From NCBI GenBank assembly GCA_031772625.1, contig CM062811.1, positions 643,326,820 through 643,390,819 on the forward strand: DNA of 64,000 nucleotides. The letters are read 5' to 3'. The translations under genes were made by a program, and so were the position numbers. Of the stretch, positions 23,659 to 36,606 are shown piece after piece. Position 1 is the first letter of the stretch, and the number at the start of each line of letters is the position of its first letter. Under the pieces are notes generated by a model, which made no database searches, had not been told where the DNA came from, and saw only the letters and a program-made list of their open reading frames with translations. Origin of the DNA: Pinus tabuliformis (taxonomy: Eukaryota > Streptophyta > Pinopsida > Pinales > Pinaceae).

Positions 23659-25189
23659 ATGGTTACTTGGTAATCCTTTTACCTAGATTCACATGAGCAG
23701 TCATTCGATATTTTCTGACTCTTTAAATTTGAAAAGATCATCGAGCAATTTGTCCTTTCAAGCTCACAAAAATATTGAAAGCGACTAGAGTCACCTTTTC
23801 TCCCTTTTCTTGAGTCTTAAAAGATGAAAAGGCAATGTTTTTGTTTCTAAAATTTAACTGCCCACGGTAAACATGTCAATCCCAAGCAGTTTCTTCTTAG
23901 ACCAAATTGAGTAATTCCCTGTTAATTTCAAGATTGTTAAAGCCCTAAAAGGATTTTTTTATTTCCTTTTTTCTATTGAGGGGAAGCCATCATGGTTGAA
24001 CCATTGATTCCATATCATAGTTCCCCTTCGTTGTCTGATATTGAAGGGTCCTCCCAAGGAGTTCATCCGGAGCTTCCTTAGTCACTTGAGGATCAAGGTG
24101 GGTAACTTGGAATTGTTCTGAGTATCCAACCTTTGTCTTCTCGTCCACCTCCATTAGATTCCTGGTCACCTCAAGAATTTGATCCAAATTCCTCTGATAA
24201 TCCTATTCATGCTCTCGAGAGTCCGTAGACTCTTGAAAGTCCACAACGGCTAGTTATCTATCCACCAAACCCATTGTTCGATCATGTTGTGATATCTCCA
24301 CAGCGTCTGTATAGTATGTATGATTAGCCCAGTATTCCTTTGGATTTATCTCCTCATTCATCTTTGGTTCCTCATCGCCAGTTGTTTCCATCTATGGAGT
24401 GAGAAGGCGAGATCCCAATCTCCTCTCCGAGTTATTCGGAAGTGTTTGCTACCCTTACTCCTCACATAGATGATGAGCAGGGATATGAGTTCCCTCCAGA
24501 AGGCTTTCCTTATATGGGAAGAGTCTCGTCTCTCTCTCTTATCCTGAGATTAGTGAGCCCACATTGCCGCATGGTTATACCTCATTAGCTTAGTTGGTTT
24601 CAGGCACTCCTAGTGCCTCGTCATTGTATTAGAACCTCATCTGGTCTTTCGGTGTTATGCCTACATTTAGTCCGTTCGTTCAGAACACAACCTCTCGATC
24701 GATTGTACAAACTACATTCAATTAAGTTCTGGTTCAACCTACCATTCTGTCTCAACATGTTTCGTCGCTTCGACCAACTCTTCCGGTTCAACCGACTGTC
24801 TTAGGTTAGGTCTCGGTAAGTTCTTCTATCCCTCTAACTAGTGGATAGACTATGCCACTACCTAGGGGACAAGATCTGAATATTCCTCTCATGTCAGGCG
24901 AAACCAGTGTGAGTGGATTACAAACTCACATGGTTGGAATGAATCAACCTTTTTATGGCACTATTCCTAACCCTGCTGGTCCATCTGGGTCAGGTAACGT
25001 CCAATATCAACAGCTGTATATGGCTCAGGTTCCATTCTAACCAGCTTATGTCCCATATGGTTCGCAAGCCATGGTTAATCTGCCTTACATTCCTCAAGAT
25101 GGACCTTATGTTTATCTTGGTCAATCCGCTATGCCTGGTGGATATGGCCAGATCCAATTTGGGAACTATCAATACCCTCAGGGTATAAC

Positions 25190-25480
25190 CCCAGGAATTG
25201 TCCAGCTACCCTTGCAGCAACAAGGATAACCTTTGCAGCAGCAAGGGAAATCTTTGCAGCAGCAAGGGCAAGCATTGCAACAACAAGGGAAACTGCTACA
25301 ACCGCAAAGGCAACCTTTGCAATAGTTGCAACAACCTTTGCAGCCGCAGACACAGTTTGTGCAACAATCCTCCCAACCTTTATCCTCGCAAGGTCAACCT
25401 TTGCAGTAACAAGGCCAGCCTTGGAAGCAGCAAGCCTTATATGCGTATTAGCAAGGTCAACCTTTTCAAGGTCAATCTCA
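25190..25480 (+). repeat. Gln-rich tandem repeat in gag of element D
   Basis: A run of roughly 24-bp units encoding LQQQGQ-like octads (GCAGCAGCAAGGG and variants). This is a low-complexity linker in the N-terminal part of Gag. A short-period repeat of this type is prone to slippage. Confidence 0.65.
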
Positions 25481-28400
25481 ACCCCTTTATCATCAAGGTC
25501 AATCTCCTTACGTCTAGGGTCAACAGGTTTAGCAGCCTTATAACCCATATGACGCGTAAAATGCTCATCAATGTCCTATGGCAGGGCAGTATCAAACCTA
25601 CCTAGGACAGAATCCTCCTTACAGGCAAGGTAAACCTCAGTGGGGACAAAACTAGATTCCATATGGAAAAAATCCTCCACTGTGGGGGAAAAATCCTTAC
25701 CAACAAGGATGGACTCCGTAGTTTGGGTCTCCTCAAAGGCCCTATATGCCATTTAACATGCAATTTCCTTTCTTGGATATGTTGGAATTGCCCGATGTTT
25801 CAAGGCTCATGAATGATCCAATTCTTCATTTGCCTTAATGGCCTCCAGTTCCAACAAAGATTCCGAGCGATTGCCCCAAATTCGAGGGAAAAGCGAAGGA
25901 GGACCCTCACGCCCACATGATGACATATCACCTCTGGTGCTCCTCCAATTAGCATGTTGATGATTCTATCCGTCTTCGACTCTTTCAAAGAACTCTCACA
26001 GGTGTTACCGCTAAGAGGTACATAGAATTGCCTTGAGGTACCTACGGTGACTTCAACTCTCTCGCTATGGCTTTCCTCACTCATTTCCAACTGCTAGTTC
26101 GCTATGAAACTGGCACCCATTTGCTTATGTCACTTAAGCAAGACACCGCGACCCACATTTCCGATCATATCCATATATGGAGACATCGGCATCGCCTCAT
26201 CAATTTTGAGATTGTTGATGAGTTGTTGATAGAATGGTTCACAAAATCATTCATCGGCAAAATTGCTAAGGACATAGCCATGGGTGGGTGTGTTACTGAA
26301 GAGCAAGTTATCACCCATGCCCAGTATTTAGACCTAGTCTATTCACAATCTGGCACATTATGAATAGACATAGCATCAAAATCTCCAGATACACCACCTG
26401 TTGATGGGGTGATTGATTTCGTGTCTCAGACTCCCACGAAAGCTTCTTCAAAGCAGAAGTCGATCTCGAACATTGGTTCCAATAATCCCTCCAGTGTTCA
26501 TTTTTTCCAGTCTACCGCAACAGACAAAGCCTATAAGGGTTAAAAGAAGGGCAAAGTTAAGGCCAAAGCTGATGCCCCAAAACAGGACCCTCCTAAATCT
26601 TCTGTTGATGATGCTTCTTGAAGAAAGTTGAAATATCATTGCCTCATATGTGAGGAGGATCATTACACTAAGGATTGTCCCCGACGATCTGAAGTTAGTC
26701 GTTTACTGAAAGGGACTTGGTTGTCTTAAAGGAACCCTTTCCATCACAACAGACCTGATTGGTAGACCAACCTCAGTCTTCTGCTTCCTCAGGTTCCCAA
26801 GTGTTCATGATGCGAGGTTCATCACCTATCTCGATCGCTACCTAAACTAAGGATTATCAAGCTACGTCTAAGCAGAGGACAAAGAAAGAAGCCAATGATA
26901 CCCCTTCTACTTCTACTCTGTCCTCTTCTGGTCCGCTCCATATCGAGCGCCCTAACAGTGAGTCTGTCATCCGGCCACCCCCCAAAGGTGTTCTTCGGAA
27001 GTCATCTTTCAATTTGAATGCTAGAGCTACGCAACATTACAATATTGTTGAGGATTTAGCTTAGGCACCTTCGACGATGTCTGCCTTGGAGGTTCTTCAA
27101 TCCTGTCCAACGCAGCGGAAATCACTGTTGTCTACTATAGGTGCTATCGATCCTTCTGATTCGAGTCTGATTACTTTCGATCTAGAGAATCATGTGCCTC
27201 GTCTTCCTCATCAGATTGCATTTATGATCTAGGTCCTTATCAAAGGAAAGACGATTCATCGAACGGTTATTGATGAAGGTGCCTCTACCTGCATCATGTC
27301 AGTTTCATGTTGGAAAGCCATTGGCTCTCCTCCTCTTAACCAATCTCCGAACACCTTGGAAGCCTTTGATGGCATAGGTTCATGAACATACGACATTCTC
27401 ACAAACTTACCGATTACATTAGAAGGTGAGACTATTGAATTAGAAGTAGAAGTTGTAGATTCCAATCTCAACTACAACCTTCTTCTCGGGCGAAGTTGGA
27501 CTCATGCCATGTTTTGTGTGGTGTCTTCTTTGTTTCGCGTACTTCGTTTTCCTCATGAAGGAAAAATAGTCACAGTTGATCAACTATCTTTCTTTTCTTC
27601 TTATTCATTGAACGATAACGTTCCTTATGTGGGAAATACTGAGATTCCTTACGAGAGCATGGGAGAAGGTCTCTTCAAAGACTCTACTTTAATGGGTACC
27701 TTTTCTCTCCCACCTCCAAATTTTCATTTAGTCAATATGATCTTAGACTCTGCAGATCCTTGGATTATCCCTACCGATGATCAAATTGACTCATTTGGCG
27801 ATGCTATGCCTTTAAGTCCATTGGAGATAAATTATCAAGAAATTGTTTTAGCTTCGATGGTTGCTTCAGAAAGTCATACTATCTTTAGTATGAACCTGGA
27901 CGCTTACATTCCATCTCCTTGGCTTGGTTCTTGGGATTCTCTGAATCCCTTGAAAGAGACATTCCCCACTGATGAGAGTATCGTGGAGGCCATGTCTCTG
28001 GAGGAAGTTCCATGGAATGGTCTACATCATTGTTCTTCCTTTCTGCCTGGCTTCAATGGGATGCCTTCCTATCTTGAAGCGCCTGTTTCTCATTCTTCTA
28101 CACCTCCACTTTAGACACCTATTCGGGTACATGAAGTCTTATCGAAGGGTAATATGGGAAACATCACCACTACGATGCCTCTTGACATTTCCATTAAACC
28201 GGGAATTGTCGAGAACATCCATATTGGGGTTACCTGTTCTCAAGATGAGATCAGGATTTATACTCAACTTTTTAAAGAATTCCATGACATTTTCGCTTGG
28301 TCATACGAGGGGATTCCTGGTATCAATCCAACCATAGTGGTGCATGAGATTCCTACTTATCCTAGTGCTAAGCCTATTCGGTAACGACTTCGTCCTATGC

Positions 28401-28499
28401 ACCCTCGAAAGGTTACTACCATCAAAGCAGAAATAGAGAAGCTTTTGAAAGCATGTTTCTTTTATCCTATTCCATTGACGGATTGGGTATCGAATATCA

Positions 28500-29460
28500 T
28501 CCTTGTTTCCAAAAATTAGGGCACGATAAGTGTTTGTGTTGATTACCATGATATTAATCGCGTGTGTCCCAAGCACAATTATCCTACTCCCTTTATCGAC
28601 CAGATCATCGACGAATGCGCAGGGAGTGAGATTTTTTCTTTCATGGATGGCTTTTCTGGCTATAACCAAATTAACATGTCACCCACTGATCAGCATAAAA
28701 CAACCTTTATCTATCCCTGGGGTACTTTTGCTTACAAAAAGCTTCCTTTCAGTCTGAAGAATGCTAGTGCTACCTTTCAACGAGCAATTTTCTATGAATT
28801 CCATGACATTCGACACATTGTTCAACCATACCTCGACGACTTGCCTGCTCATTCGACTAAAAGTCATGACCATCTGGATCACTTAAGAGCTATCTTTTTA
28901 CGATTTCGACATTATAATATCCGTCTCAATCCACACAAGTGTGTGTTTTGCATCGAGTCTGGTTGGCTCTTAGGTTTTGTTATGTCTCATGAAGGTATCA
29001 AGATTGATCCTTTGAAAGTTGAGGCCATAGTCAATCTACCCCCTCCTTCATCGTTGCTACAATTGCAGAGTTTGCAGGGAAAAACTAATTTTCTCCATTG
29101 GTTTGTCCCTAATTACACCGAACTTTCCAAAGGTTTTACTCGCCTACTTAAGAAGGGGATCCATTTTATTTGGGATGAAGTTTCCCAAGAATCCTTCAAT
29201 GATTTAAAGCAAGCCCTCATTAGTGCTCCTTTACTACATCCCCCCGATTACCGTTGTGATTACTTCCTGTATTTGGCTGCAACTGATACCACTATTTCTA
29301 TGGTGTTAGTTCAAGACGACGATGATGGCAACGACCACATGGTTTATTATCTGAGCTGAAACCTTCTTGATATTAAGTCTCGGTATGGTCATGTTGAGAA
29401 TCTTTCTTAGGCGGCAGTTCATGTCATCCAAAGGTTTCAACACTATATCTTGTTAGGTTC
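28500..29460 (+). pseudogene. reverse transcriptase and start of RNase H of element D
   Basis: RT blocks in order: FSFMDGFSGYNQINMSPTDQ, a KKLPFSLKNASATFQRAI block, the active-site YLDD, IRLNPHKCVFCIESG, LGFVMSHEGIKIDPLKVEAI, then YFLYLAATDTT as the beginning of RNase H. The spacing and FMDGFSGYNQ support the Tat lineage. Fossil domain. Confidence 0.85.
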
Positions 29461-29490
29461 CTATACCACTAGGAGTCATAATTTTGAGTG

Positions 29491-30493
29491 AGTAAGGTTA
29501 ATCCTTGTAATATTGTACATACCTTTGCTTTCTGCAAATGTTTTCCATATTAAAAAATTAAAAATGTAAAGAGGTTGTCCTAAAATAACAATCAAAGAAC
29601 AAAAAGAATGAAAAGGTCAAAAAATGAAAATATATGAACCCCAAAAGATAAAAAGAGACCATGAAAGTGTGCAAGTCAAAATGCCACTACTATTTACTTT
29701 TTATGCATAATAAATGATTGTGTGCAGCTTGTTACTCATGCCACAATCCATGATAGTCAAATTGTTTAAACTTGGCTATTTCATGTTTTAAATTTTATGC
29801 TTATAGTTAGAGAATAAAATCTGACCAAATAGTATAATCTTGGCAGATCATTAGATAGGTAGAGTGAATAAAAGGAGCTCATCAGTTTAATCTGAGCCCT
29901 TGGATGATATAAGGTTAGATTTAGATAGTTTCTATGTAAAGAAAAGAAAATATTGATAAGGGTTTGCTAGCCTAAATGCACCCAAATAAAGTGAAGAAAA
30001 AATGATAGGGTAAGTAGATGGGTAAGTAGTAGAAAGGTTGTAGAAATATCATGTGATTACATAAAAAACACTTATGTCATTGTTCCAAATGCATCTTTTA
30101 AATATGCATAAGTGGTAAACAAATCAAAGGCAATGGTTCACAATATGATTTAGTTAACATCCCCATCATTCATTTTAACCCCTATGACACTCACTAACTT
30201 CCCTTTCATAATAAAAATATTAATACTTATAGTTCTTGAAGTCAAAAGGCTTAGAGCATTTCTCTGACTTCTGGTGGGACCAGATCCTTGGCTTGATGAC
30301 TTAAGAAGGAAAGGTGTTAAATTCCCTTGCAATTCATTCATCCCTCTCACAAAACCCATTTTCCTAAGGTTAAATTCTTTTGCCTAGGAAAACCCCATGA
30401 TAAACATATTTTATGCAAAAAACCCACCAAATTACATTTATCCTAAGTACTAAATGTATGGAAAGCGTATAATATTTTCTATACCTAAGTACA
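29491..30493. other. AT-rich stretch without recognisable gene
   Basis: Roughly 1 kb between the end of element D and the LTR of element E. I see no long frame, terminal repeat or protein motif. Confidence 0.5.
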
Positions 30494-31980
30494 TGATCCG
30501 AAATGGATACTAAATCAAGAAGAAAAGGTATTACAGACTCATGTGCAATAAAATGCCTATATTATTTAGTGCAACGGATCGAAAAGATTGCGAATAATAT
30601 AGACCATTAACAGTTAGAAAACATAACAGACACACATCAACACAGTCAAAATAATAAAGGAGTTCACCAGACCCCCTGGCTACGTCTCCTGGTCCAGCTT
30701 TCAGTGTCGACCTCTATATTATGTCTTCAAGAGCAGAGTTTACAGGTGTGAGCTCAATCAGAGCCATAACACAACAACAGTGATATTACACAGGGATTTC
30801 ACTCGAAAACCTTGAGTCTAAAGAGTGCACAGACTCTCCCTCTTAGTGCCTCTGATCAACTGTTTGTAGCTGTGTGTTTTCTCTGACTCTCTGTCTCCCC
30901 TCTGTCTCTGAACTCTGACTTGTCTCTATTCTATTATGGGATGGATTTTTAAGCTTATTGGCCCTGTCTGTTCGCCTTCCCTCTTCGGGCTCTCTGTCTT
31001 CCTCTTCTGTCCGTTCACCTTCCTTTCGATGTTGGACACGTCTTATTAAGAAAAAAACACTTAAAGCACAAGAACTCCTTTGTATTTTGATTTTATAACG
31101 GAAATACACCAAAACACAGAAAAACCTGACAAAACGCCGCATATCGGATTTCAAATTTTATAGTGCCGCATCTATAATCCTCTTGGGTCCATGTTTTATC
31201 ACTGTCGCAAGCCCACCGTTGATTTGCCTTCAATCCGATGGTTTGCATCCAACCCGATCATCCAACCAGCTCATGCCTTCTTCATTGTCCAATCCGTGAT
31301 CGTTAATCCAACAGCTGATGGCCATTTCGAGTGGCCTACTTGCACAAAGATTACCCGCCTGAAAAAACGGTTTTCTCTCTACTACGACATGCTACGTGTC
31401 GGCCAGTGTATGGAATTGGGTAGAGGCTCTCCAATACTGCTTACCGCCTGAAGCCCGCCTGAAATACCGTTTACCACGAAAATCAATCCTTCGCTGTTTT
31501 ATTTCATAACTCCTTCGGGTCCACGGTTTGGTCCCTTCCCCTTTGGAATCTGCGATGCGATATTGTGATCTCCACCATTGATCTCTTTCGCCCATCTGAC
31601 GGCTACGATGGAAGCGCTCATCGCGAGTCTTTAAGTTATGGGTCCTGATTCTTCTCCCTTGGTTCATTGCGATGCGATAAAGCGGCCATCGCATATCGCT
31701 TAAGCCTGCCATCATGTGTTAAGTCCTCCCTTTGGTTCCATGCGATGCAATATTGGTAGTTGATCTGGACCGTTGATCTGCGCGCTCGATCAACGGTTCA
31801 TGTTGTTTCGCTTGTATCGCTATCACATTTTTCTTAAGGCTAAGGCCCATTAACACTACTTGGCTCTCTCCAATGTGATATCAATGCTTTATTGCTGCGA
31901 TTTAACCTTGATGTTGTTTTATGTGGTTTTAACATATTTGAAGACTTTTAAAAGGGTTGTTTAAGATCCATTTTGGATCA
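30494..31980 (-). repeat. 3' LTR of element E
   Basis: Ends are TGATCCGAAATGG (left) and CCATTTTGGATCA (right), which are inverted versions of each other and fit TG...CA LTR ends. On the minus strand a purine-rich AGTGGGAAGGCG directly precedes the LTR and is a good polypurine-tract candidate. Length is 1487 bp. The partner LTR is absent. Confidence 0.6.
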
Positions 31981-32034
31981 CGCCTTCCCACTAAAAAGCT
32001 TTTGGACCACCAAAAGTTGGTTTTAGGCATCGAT

Positions 32035-33245
32035 CAAGTGAGGATACTGCTCCTTCACCTGTCGAAATTCTATCCATTGTGCTTTGCTTGGATTTGAACC
32101 TTTGAGTCACACTCTCAGGTACTTAACATCCCCTCAACGTGTAGTTCTTACCTTCCTGTCCAGAAATGTGTCCTCCTGTAACTCATTGAGATAATCAGGC
32201 AACAAATCCTCAATATAAGGCAACTGACTTTGCTCTTCAGGATCCTCAATCAATGAAGGTTCATACAATCTCAAGTTTTCTGCATTAACGACTGAATAGA
32301 TCTGCATATAAGCTGGCAAATCAAGGCAAAAAGCATTTTCACCAATTTTATCAAGTATCTTGAAAGGTCCATACCTTATTGGTTTTGGTTCTTACCTTCA
32401 CCCTGCATTTTTTCTTTGCTGATGTACAGCCAAACTTGATCACCAACTTGAAAACTATGCTCAACTCAATGCTTGTCATGTCTTGCCTTGTACTTGGCTT
32501 GACTTCTTTCCAGTTGTTCCTGTACTGCCTGGTGAATTTCTTGGATTTGTTCAATGAACTTGGTTGCTTTATCCACATCATTGTGTCCATCAACTGCTAT
32601 GTCTTTACCAAAGACAAAATCCAAGGGAGACTTTGGTATAAAACCAAAACAAGTCTCAAAGGGAGATCTTTGAGTAGAAGAGTGCTTGGCACGGTTGTAA
32701 GCATGTTGCAAATAACACAAATGCTCATCCCAAATCTTGGGATGCTTGCTGCAATAGCCTCTAAGCAACTGGATCACTATCCTGTTGACCACTTCTGTCT
32801 GACCATTTGTTTGTGGATGAAATGTTGTGTTCTTCTTCAACCTGGTGTCCATCATCTCCCATAAACTTGACCAGAACTTCCCAATAAATTGAGAATCTCA
32901 ATTAGATACAATAGAAGTGGGTAACCCAAAATGAACCCATACATTCTGAAAGAACAACTTTGTTATTTATTCAGCTGTAACCTGCTTCTTACATGGTATC
33001 AAAATACACATTTTACTAAACCTATCCACAACAACATATAAATAATCATGACCTTTCCTAGATTTTGAAATCCCCCAACAAAATCCATGGAAACACTCTC
33101 CCAAGTACGAGAAGGAATTGGAAGTGGAGTGTACAAGCCTAATTTCCTATTATTGGGCTTGCTTGTAGCACACATAGTACACCCTTTGATATATCTAGAA
33201 ACTGTCTCATGCATTCTTAGCCAATAACATAATCTTTGCAATTAT
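32035..33245 (-). pseudogene. integrase and C-terminal tail of element E
   Basis: Minus-strand pieces: RYIKGCTMCATSK of the zinc-binding part (about 33190), [10 protein letters not shown] of the core (about 33090), FHPQTNGQTEVVNRIVIQLL (about 32820) and a C-terminal linker ending in TFLDRKVRTTR (about 32140). Order and motifs are those of Ty3 integrase. Fossil. Confidence 0.85.
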
Positions 33246-33298
33246 GCAACTATTTTACTTACACCAAAATGACCTGATATGAGAGAAGTATGTGCTTC

Positions 33299-33967
33299 TC
33301 AAATTATGTTAACTCTTTCAGTTTGTGGAATGCATAACTTTCCCAAATGATATAAGAGTTGGTCCTTTACATAATAATTCAATTCTTCTACTTTCTTGCC
33401 ATGACTTAAAGTTGCATATACATCTTTAAAATCTACATCTTGAGCATATTGTTCAATGTAACTTTCATGCATTACTGAGTTATGCTTAAGTATAGTAGAT
33501 GCATTTATGATTGGTCTTGATAACATGTCTGCAACCTTATTGTGTATGCCCTTTTTATATCTAATGACAAGATGAAATTGTTGTAGAAAACCCAAACCCA
33601 TCCATCTATAATGTCTTGATTGCTGCAATTTAGTTTGTGAGTGTAAATATTGAAGTGGTTGATGATCTGTATGTATGATTGTTTCTTTACCCATTAGGTA
33701 ATGTTTCAACTTTTTCACACTTTGTACTAATGCATATAATTCTTTATCATATGTGGGATAATTAACTACTGTAGAAGTAAATGTCTCAGAATGATAGCAT
33801 ATGGGTTTTCCGTGTTGCATCAACACTGCTCCCATGGCATAGTCATTGGCATCTGTCTCAATCTCAAATGGATGTTGAAGATCTGGCAATGCTAGTACTG
33901 GTGTTGTACTGATTTTTTCTTTTAAGGTGTCGAAGGCTTTCTGTTGTTTGCCTCCCCACTTAAACAC
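33299..33967 (-). pseudogene. RNase H region of element E
   Basis: Contains ETDANDYAMGAVLMQHGKPI, YDKELYALVQSVKKLKHYL, IIHTDHQPLQYL and HNKVADMLSRP in the order of canonical Ty3 RNase H. It would degrade the RNA strand during cDNA synthesis. Fossil. Confidence 0.88.
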
Positions 33968-34090
33968 CTATTTCAATCCTGTTAAAGCATGTAATGGAGC
34001 TGCAATCAAAGAAAAGTTAGCAATAAACTTTCTCCAGTATTGTGTTTCCCCTAGGAAACTCCTAACCTCTGTAGCAGATTTGGGTTTAGG

Positions 34091-34735
34091 CTAGTTCACA
34101 ATGACTTCAACCTTAGAGGGATCTATCTTCAATTCACCACCCCCTACAATATAACCCAAATAATTTAAATATGTTATGCCAAATTCACATTTTGATAGTT
34201 TTACATAGAGATTTTCTCTTTTTAAGACATCTAAAGTATGCTTTACATGTTTTACATGGTCTTCCCATGTCTTACTAAAAACAAGAATGTCATCTAAATA
34301 AACAATTACAAAATCATCAATAAATGGTCTGAGTACATCATTCATGACTCTCATAAATGTAGCAGGAGAATTAGTTAAGCCAAAAGGCATAACCAACCAT
34401 TCATACTGTCCCTGCTTTGTCTTGAAAGCAATGTTCCATGCATCTTGTTCTGCAACTCTGACCTGATGATAGCCACTTCGCAAGTCTAACTTAGAAAAGT
34501 AAACTGCTTCTTTTAATTGATCTAATAAATCATCAATACGAGAAAGAGGATAACGATTCTTGATCATTATTTTATTTAGTGCTCTATAATCAATGCACAT
34601 TCTCCACGAACCATCTTTCTTTCTCACCAGCACGATTGGAGATCCACATGGTGATGTGCTTGGTCGTATAAACCCTTTATCAAGCAACTCTTGTACCTGC
34701 TTTTTTATCTCTGCATTCTCTAAAGCTGACAACCT
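34091..34735 (-). pseudogene. reverse transcriptase region of element E
   Basis: Shows [50 protein letters not shown] and the active-site [24 protein letters not shown] is characteristic of chromoviruses and related Ty3 clades and differs from the MDGFSGYNQ of elements C and D. Fossil. Confidence 0.92.
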
Positions 34736-34985
34736 TTACATTCCAATGTTAGGTAATGGAGCATCTTGCTACAAATAAAGATCATGTACTATTTCTTGCT
34801 TGGGTGGCAGACCTTTTGGTTCTTGAAATAGAACATCATACTCTAAAGCAACTTTAACTAAATCAGCTTTCTATCTAGAATCATAGCCTTCAAATGCATT
34901 GGATTTTTCAGGATCCTTTGCCTTTACAATTGTTATCACCCAAAAATTCTCTAAACTTGGACAGTTTACATTTGTTCCTAAGTCA

Positions 34986-36572
34986 TAGTGTTAGATAGGG
35001 GTTAAGTCATTTTTATGTTTTTAGAGTCTAAGTCATAGGGTTAGAGTCTCATTTCCATCATCAAATAAAGTTCAACAACCTTGTTTTACACTTTATGGGT
35101 CCCATATCATGTTTTGAAAGTCATGTGTTTAGCCATTTAAAAAAAAAATTAAACGCGCTACGAAACTGTCTAGTCGTTTTCGTAGCGCAAAACCCTGAAT
35201 TTACACTAGATGCGCTACGAAAGCGCTGTAGGTGCAGTTTTGGTATTTTGCTAAAATTTCAAAGGAAAGAAACGTTTGGTTTTTTGGAGGATGATGCTTC
35301 TAGAGGGTGTGAAGAGATCACAAATGAAAATTTAAGACTCAAGGCAGGAAAAACTAAAAGGTTAAAAGATATGTACAAAGACAAAATTCTGCGCTACGAA
35401 AACCGCAGATAGTTTCATAGCGCAGCCAAATCAACCTTCTTTATGCTCCTTTAGGGGCTTGTTTTTTTTGTACAGGTGGAAGAGAAAGGTTTCAGGGATG
35501 ATAGAACACATGTCACATGTCTTAAAGGGTCAATTTTGTTAGCAGAAGGATTCGAAGACAAGCATAAGGATGAAACCCTAAAAAGGAGGAACTCTGTCTC
35601 CTTATTTTTAGCAGTCAACTTCCAAGGGGATTCCTGAGAAATTGAAAACTCATTTCTGAAAATTGAAAGAGGTTTTTATTCCTAACATACTGAACTACAA
35701 AATCCTCTTTTAGTTTCTTCAAATTCAGTATGAGGTGGGATAAATTGATGGTTTAACTTGCACTATGAACCTGCTAAAAGGAACTTTGTTTTCTAGTTTT
35801 AGCAGTATTTTTCAAGATCCGTTTCTGGCCACATGCAAAAGTATTTTGGAATTCTGAAGGAGGTTTCTCTTCATAAAATCTCTAGCTACAATAACCTATC
35901 TCATGTTTTTCATAACTGTTATCAGTTGTGAGATACAAGGCTTTCTTTGAAGCCATATTTTCATAAATAAGAATTTTCCAGTTTTATACATGATGTTCAA
36001 AGATAGTTTTTGGGTAGTAGGAGAGGTATTGAAAAAAACCAAGAGAGGTTTTTGTTCAAGACAGCATGGTTTCCAAAAGCCTCATTCAGTTTCTCAAAAT
36101 ACATTTTGGATAAGGAGATAAAAGCTTTGTCTCAACACCTATTTTTCAGGGCTAAAGAGGCAAATTGAAGATTTTGAAATTCAACTAACAAAGTCTGAAG
36201 GTCAGCTACAGCAGAGATGAACAAAGAAGTGGAAGGGCACGGTTCTATGGAAGTGATAACACATGTCACTTGTCTCAAAAAGTTGAAATTGCTAGCAAAA
36301 TGGTTTGAAGATCATCAATAAAGGTAAAGTCATAATTGCAGAAAACAAATTTCTTGGTTTTCAGGGCAGTTAGGTCATGGAACAACAGGGTTCATAACAA
36401 GGCTGGATACATCACCAAATTCGACCTCATGAGGTTGTAGGTGGCAAAGGATTAATTGAAGACTAGATAAGGTTGTTAGAAGTATATTTAGGAATTTTAA
36501 TCCTATTTGAATTAGGACTCTTCAAAGACAGTCAAGTTGTCATTTTGTAATTAATAAGCCTATTTTATGGTT
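34986..36572. other. unassigned stretch with GCGCTACGAAA hairpins
   Basis: No supported gene. GCGCTACGAAA occurs at 35155, 35213 and 35391. The first pairs with an inverted TTTCGTAGCGC at 35178-35188, the third with TTTCATAGCGC at 35413-35423. The later part (36440-36570) has LTR-like AT-rich sequence, but I could not find a partner or primer site. Confidence 0.45.
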
Positions 36573-36577
36573 AGAAT

Positions 36578-36606
36578 AAACAATGTAAACTTTGAAATGG
36601 GAACTC
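36578..36606 (+). repeat. left terminal inverted repeat of the DNA transposon
   Basis: AAACAATGTAAACTTTGAAA, then T and GGGAACTC. The 20-mer is matched exactly in inverted form at 47722-47741. Outside it AGAATAAA also has an inverted partner at 47749-47756, after a short insert. Confidence 0.7.

Larger units (their letters stand above)
23659..29490 (+). mobile_element. Ty3/Tat-like element D, leader-gag-protease-RT fragment (fossil)
   Basis: Plus-strand fragment. 23660-23880 is the inverted counterpart of the element B leader at 20700-20940, so B and D are one family placed head to head. In order come a Gln-rich gag N-terminus, a capsid-like part (about 25800-26360), a zinc knuckle (CLICEEDHYTKDC near 26650), protease (DEGASTCIM near 27280), a long protease-RT linker, RT with FMDGFSGYNQ and YLDD, and the start of RNase H. 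No integrase or LTR is seen. It is old, with many breaks. Confidence 0.8.
30494..34985 (-). mobile_element. Ty3 chromovirus-like element E, 3' half (fossil)
   Basis: Minus-strand element keeping RT, RNase H, integrase, a C-terminal tail and one LTR (30494-31980). Homology stops near 34985, so gag, protease and the 5' LTR are missing. RT, RNase H and integrase all read well, with several breaks across the element. The tail at 32035-32130 (EQYPHLIDA-like end) resembles the region where chromoviruses carry a chromodomain, but I cannot confirm one. Age cannot be estimated from LTRs because only one remains. Confidence 0.8.

Noticed and set aside
35095-35412. 105-residue plus-strand frame (MGPISCFESHVF) considered as a small host gene
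   Set aside because: No domain, no splice or promoter signal, and it spans the GCGCTACGAAA hairpins. Too weak to call.
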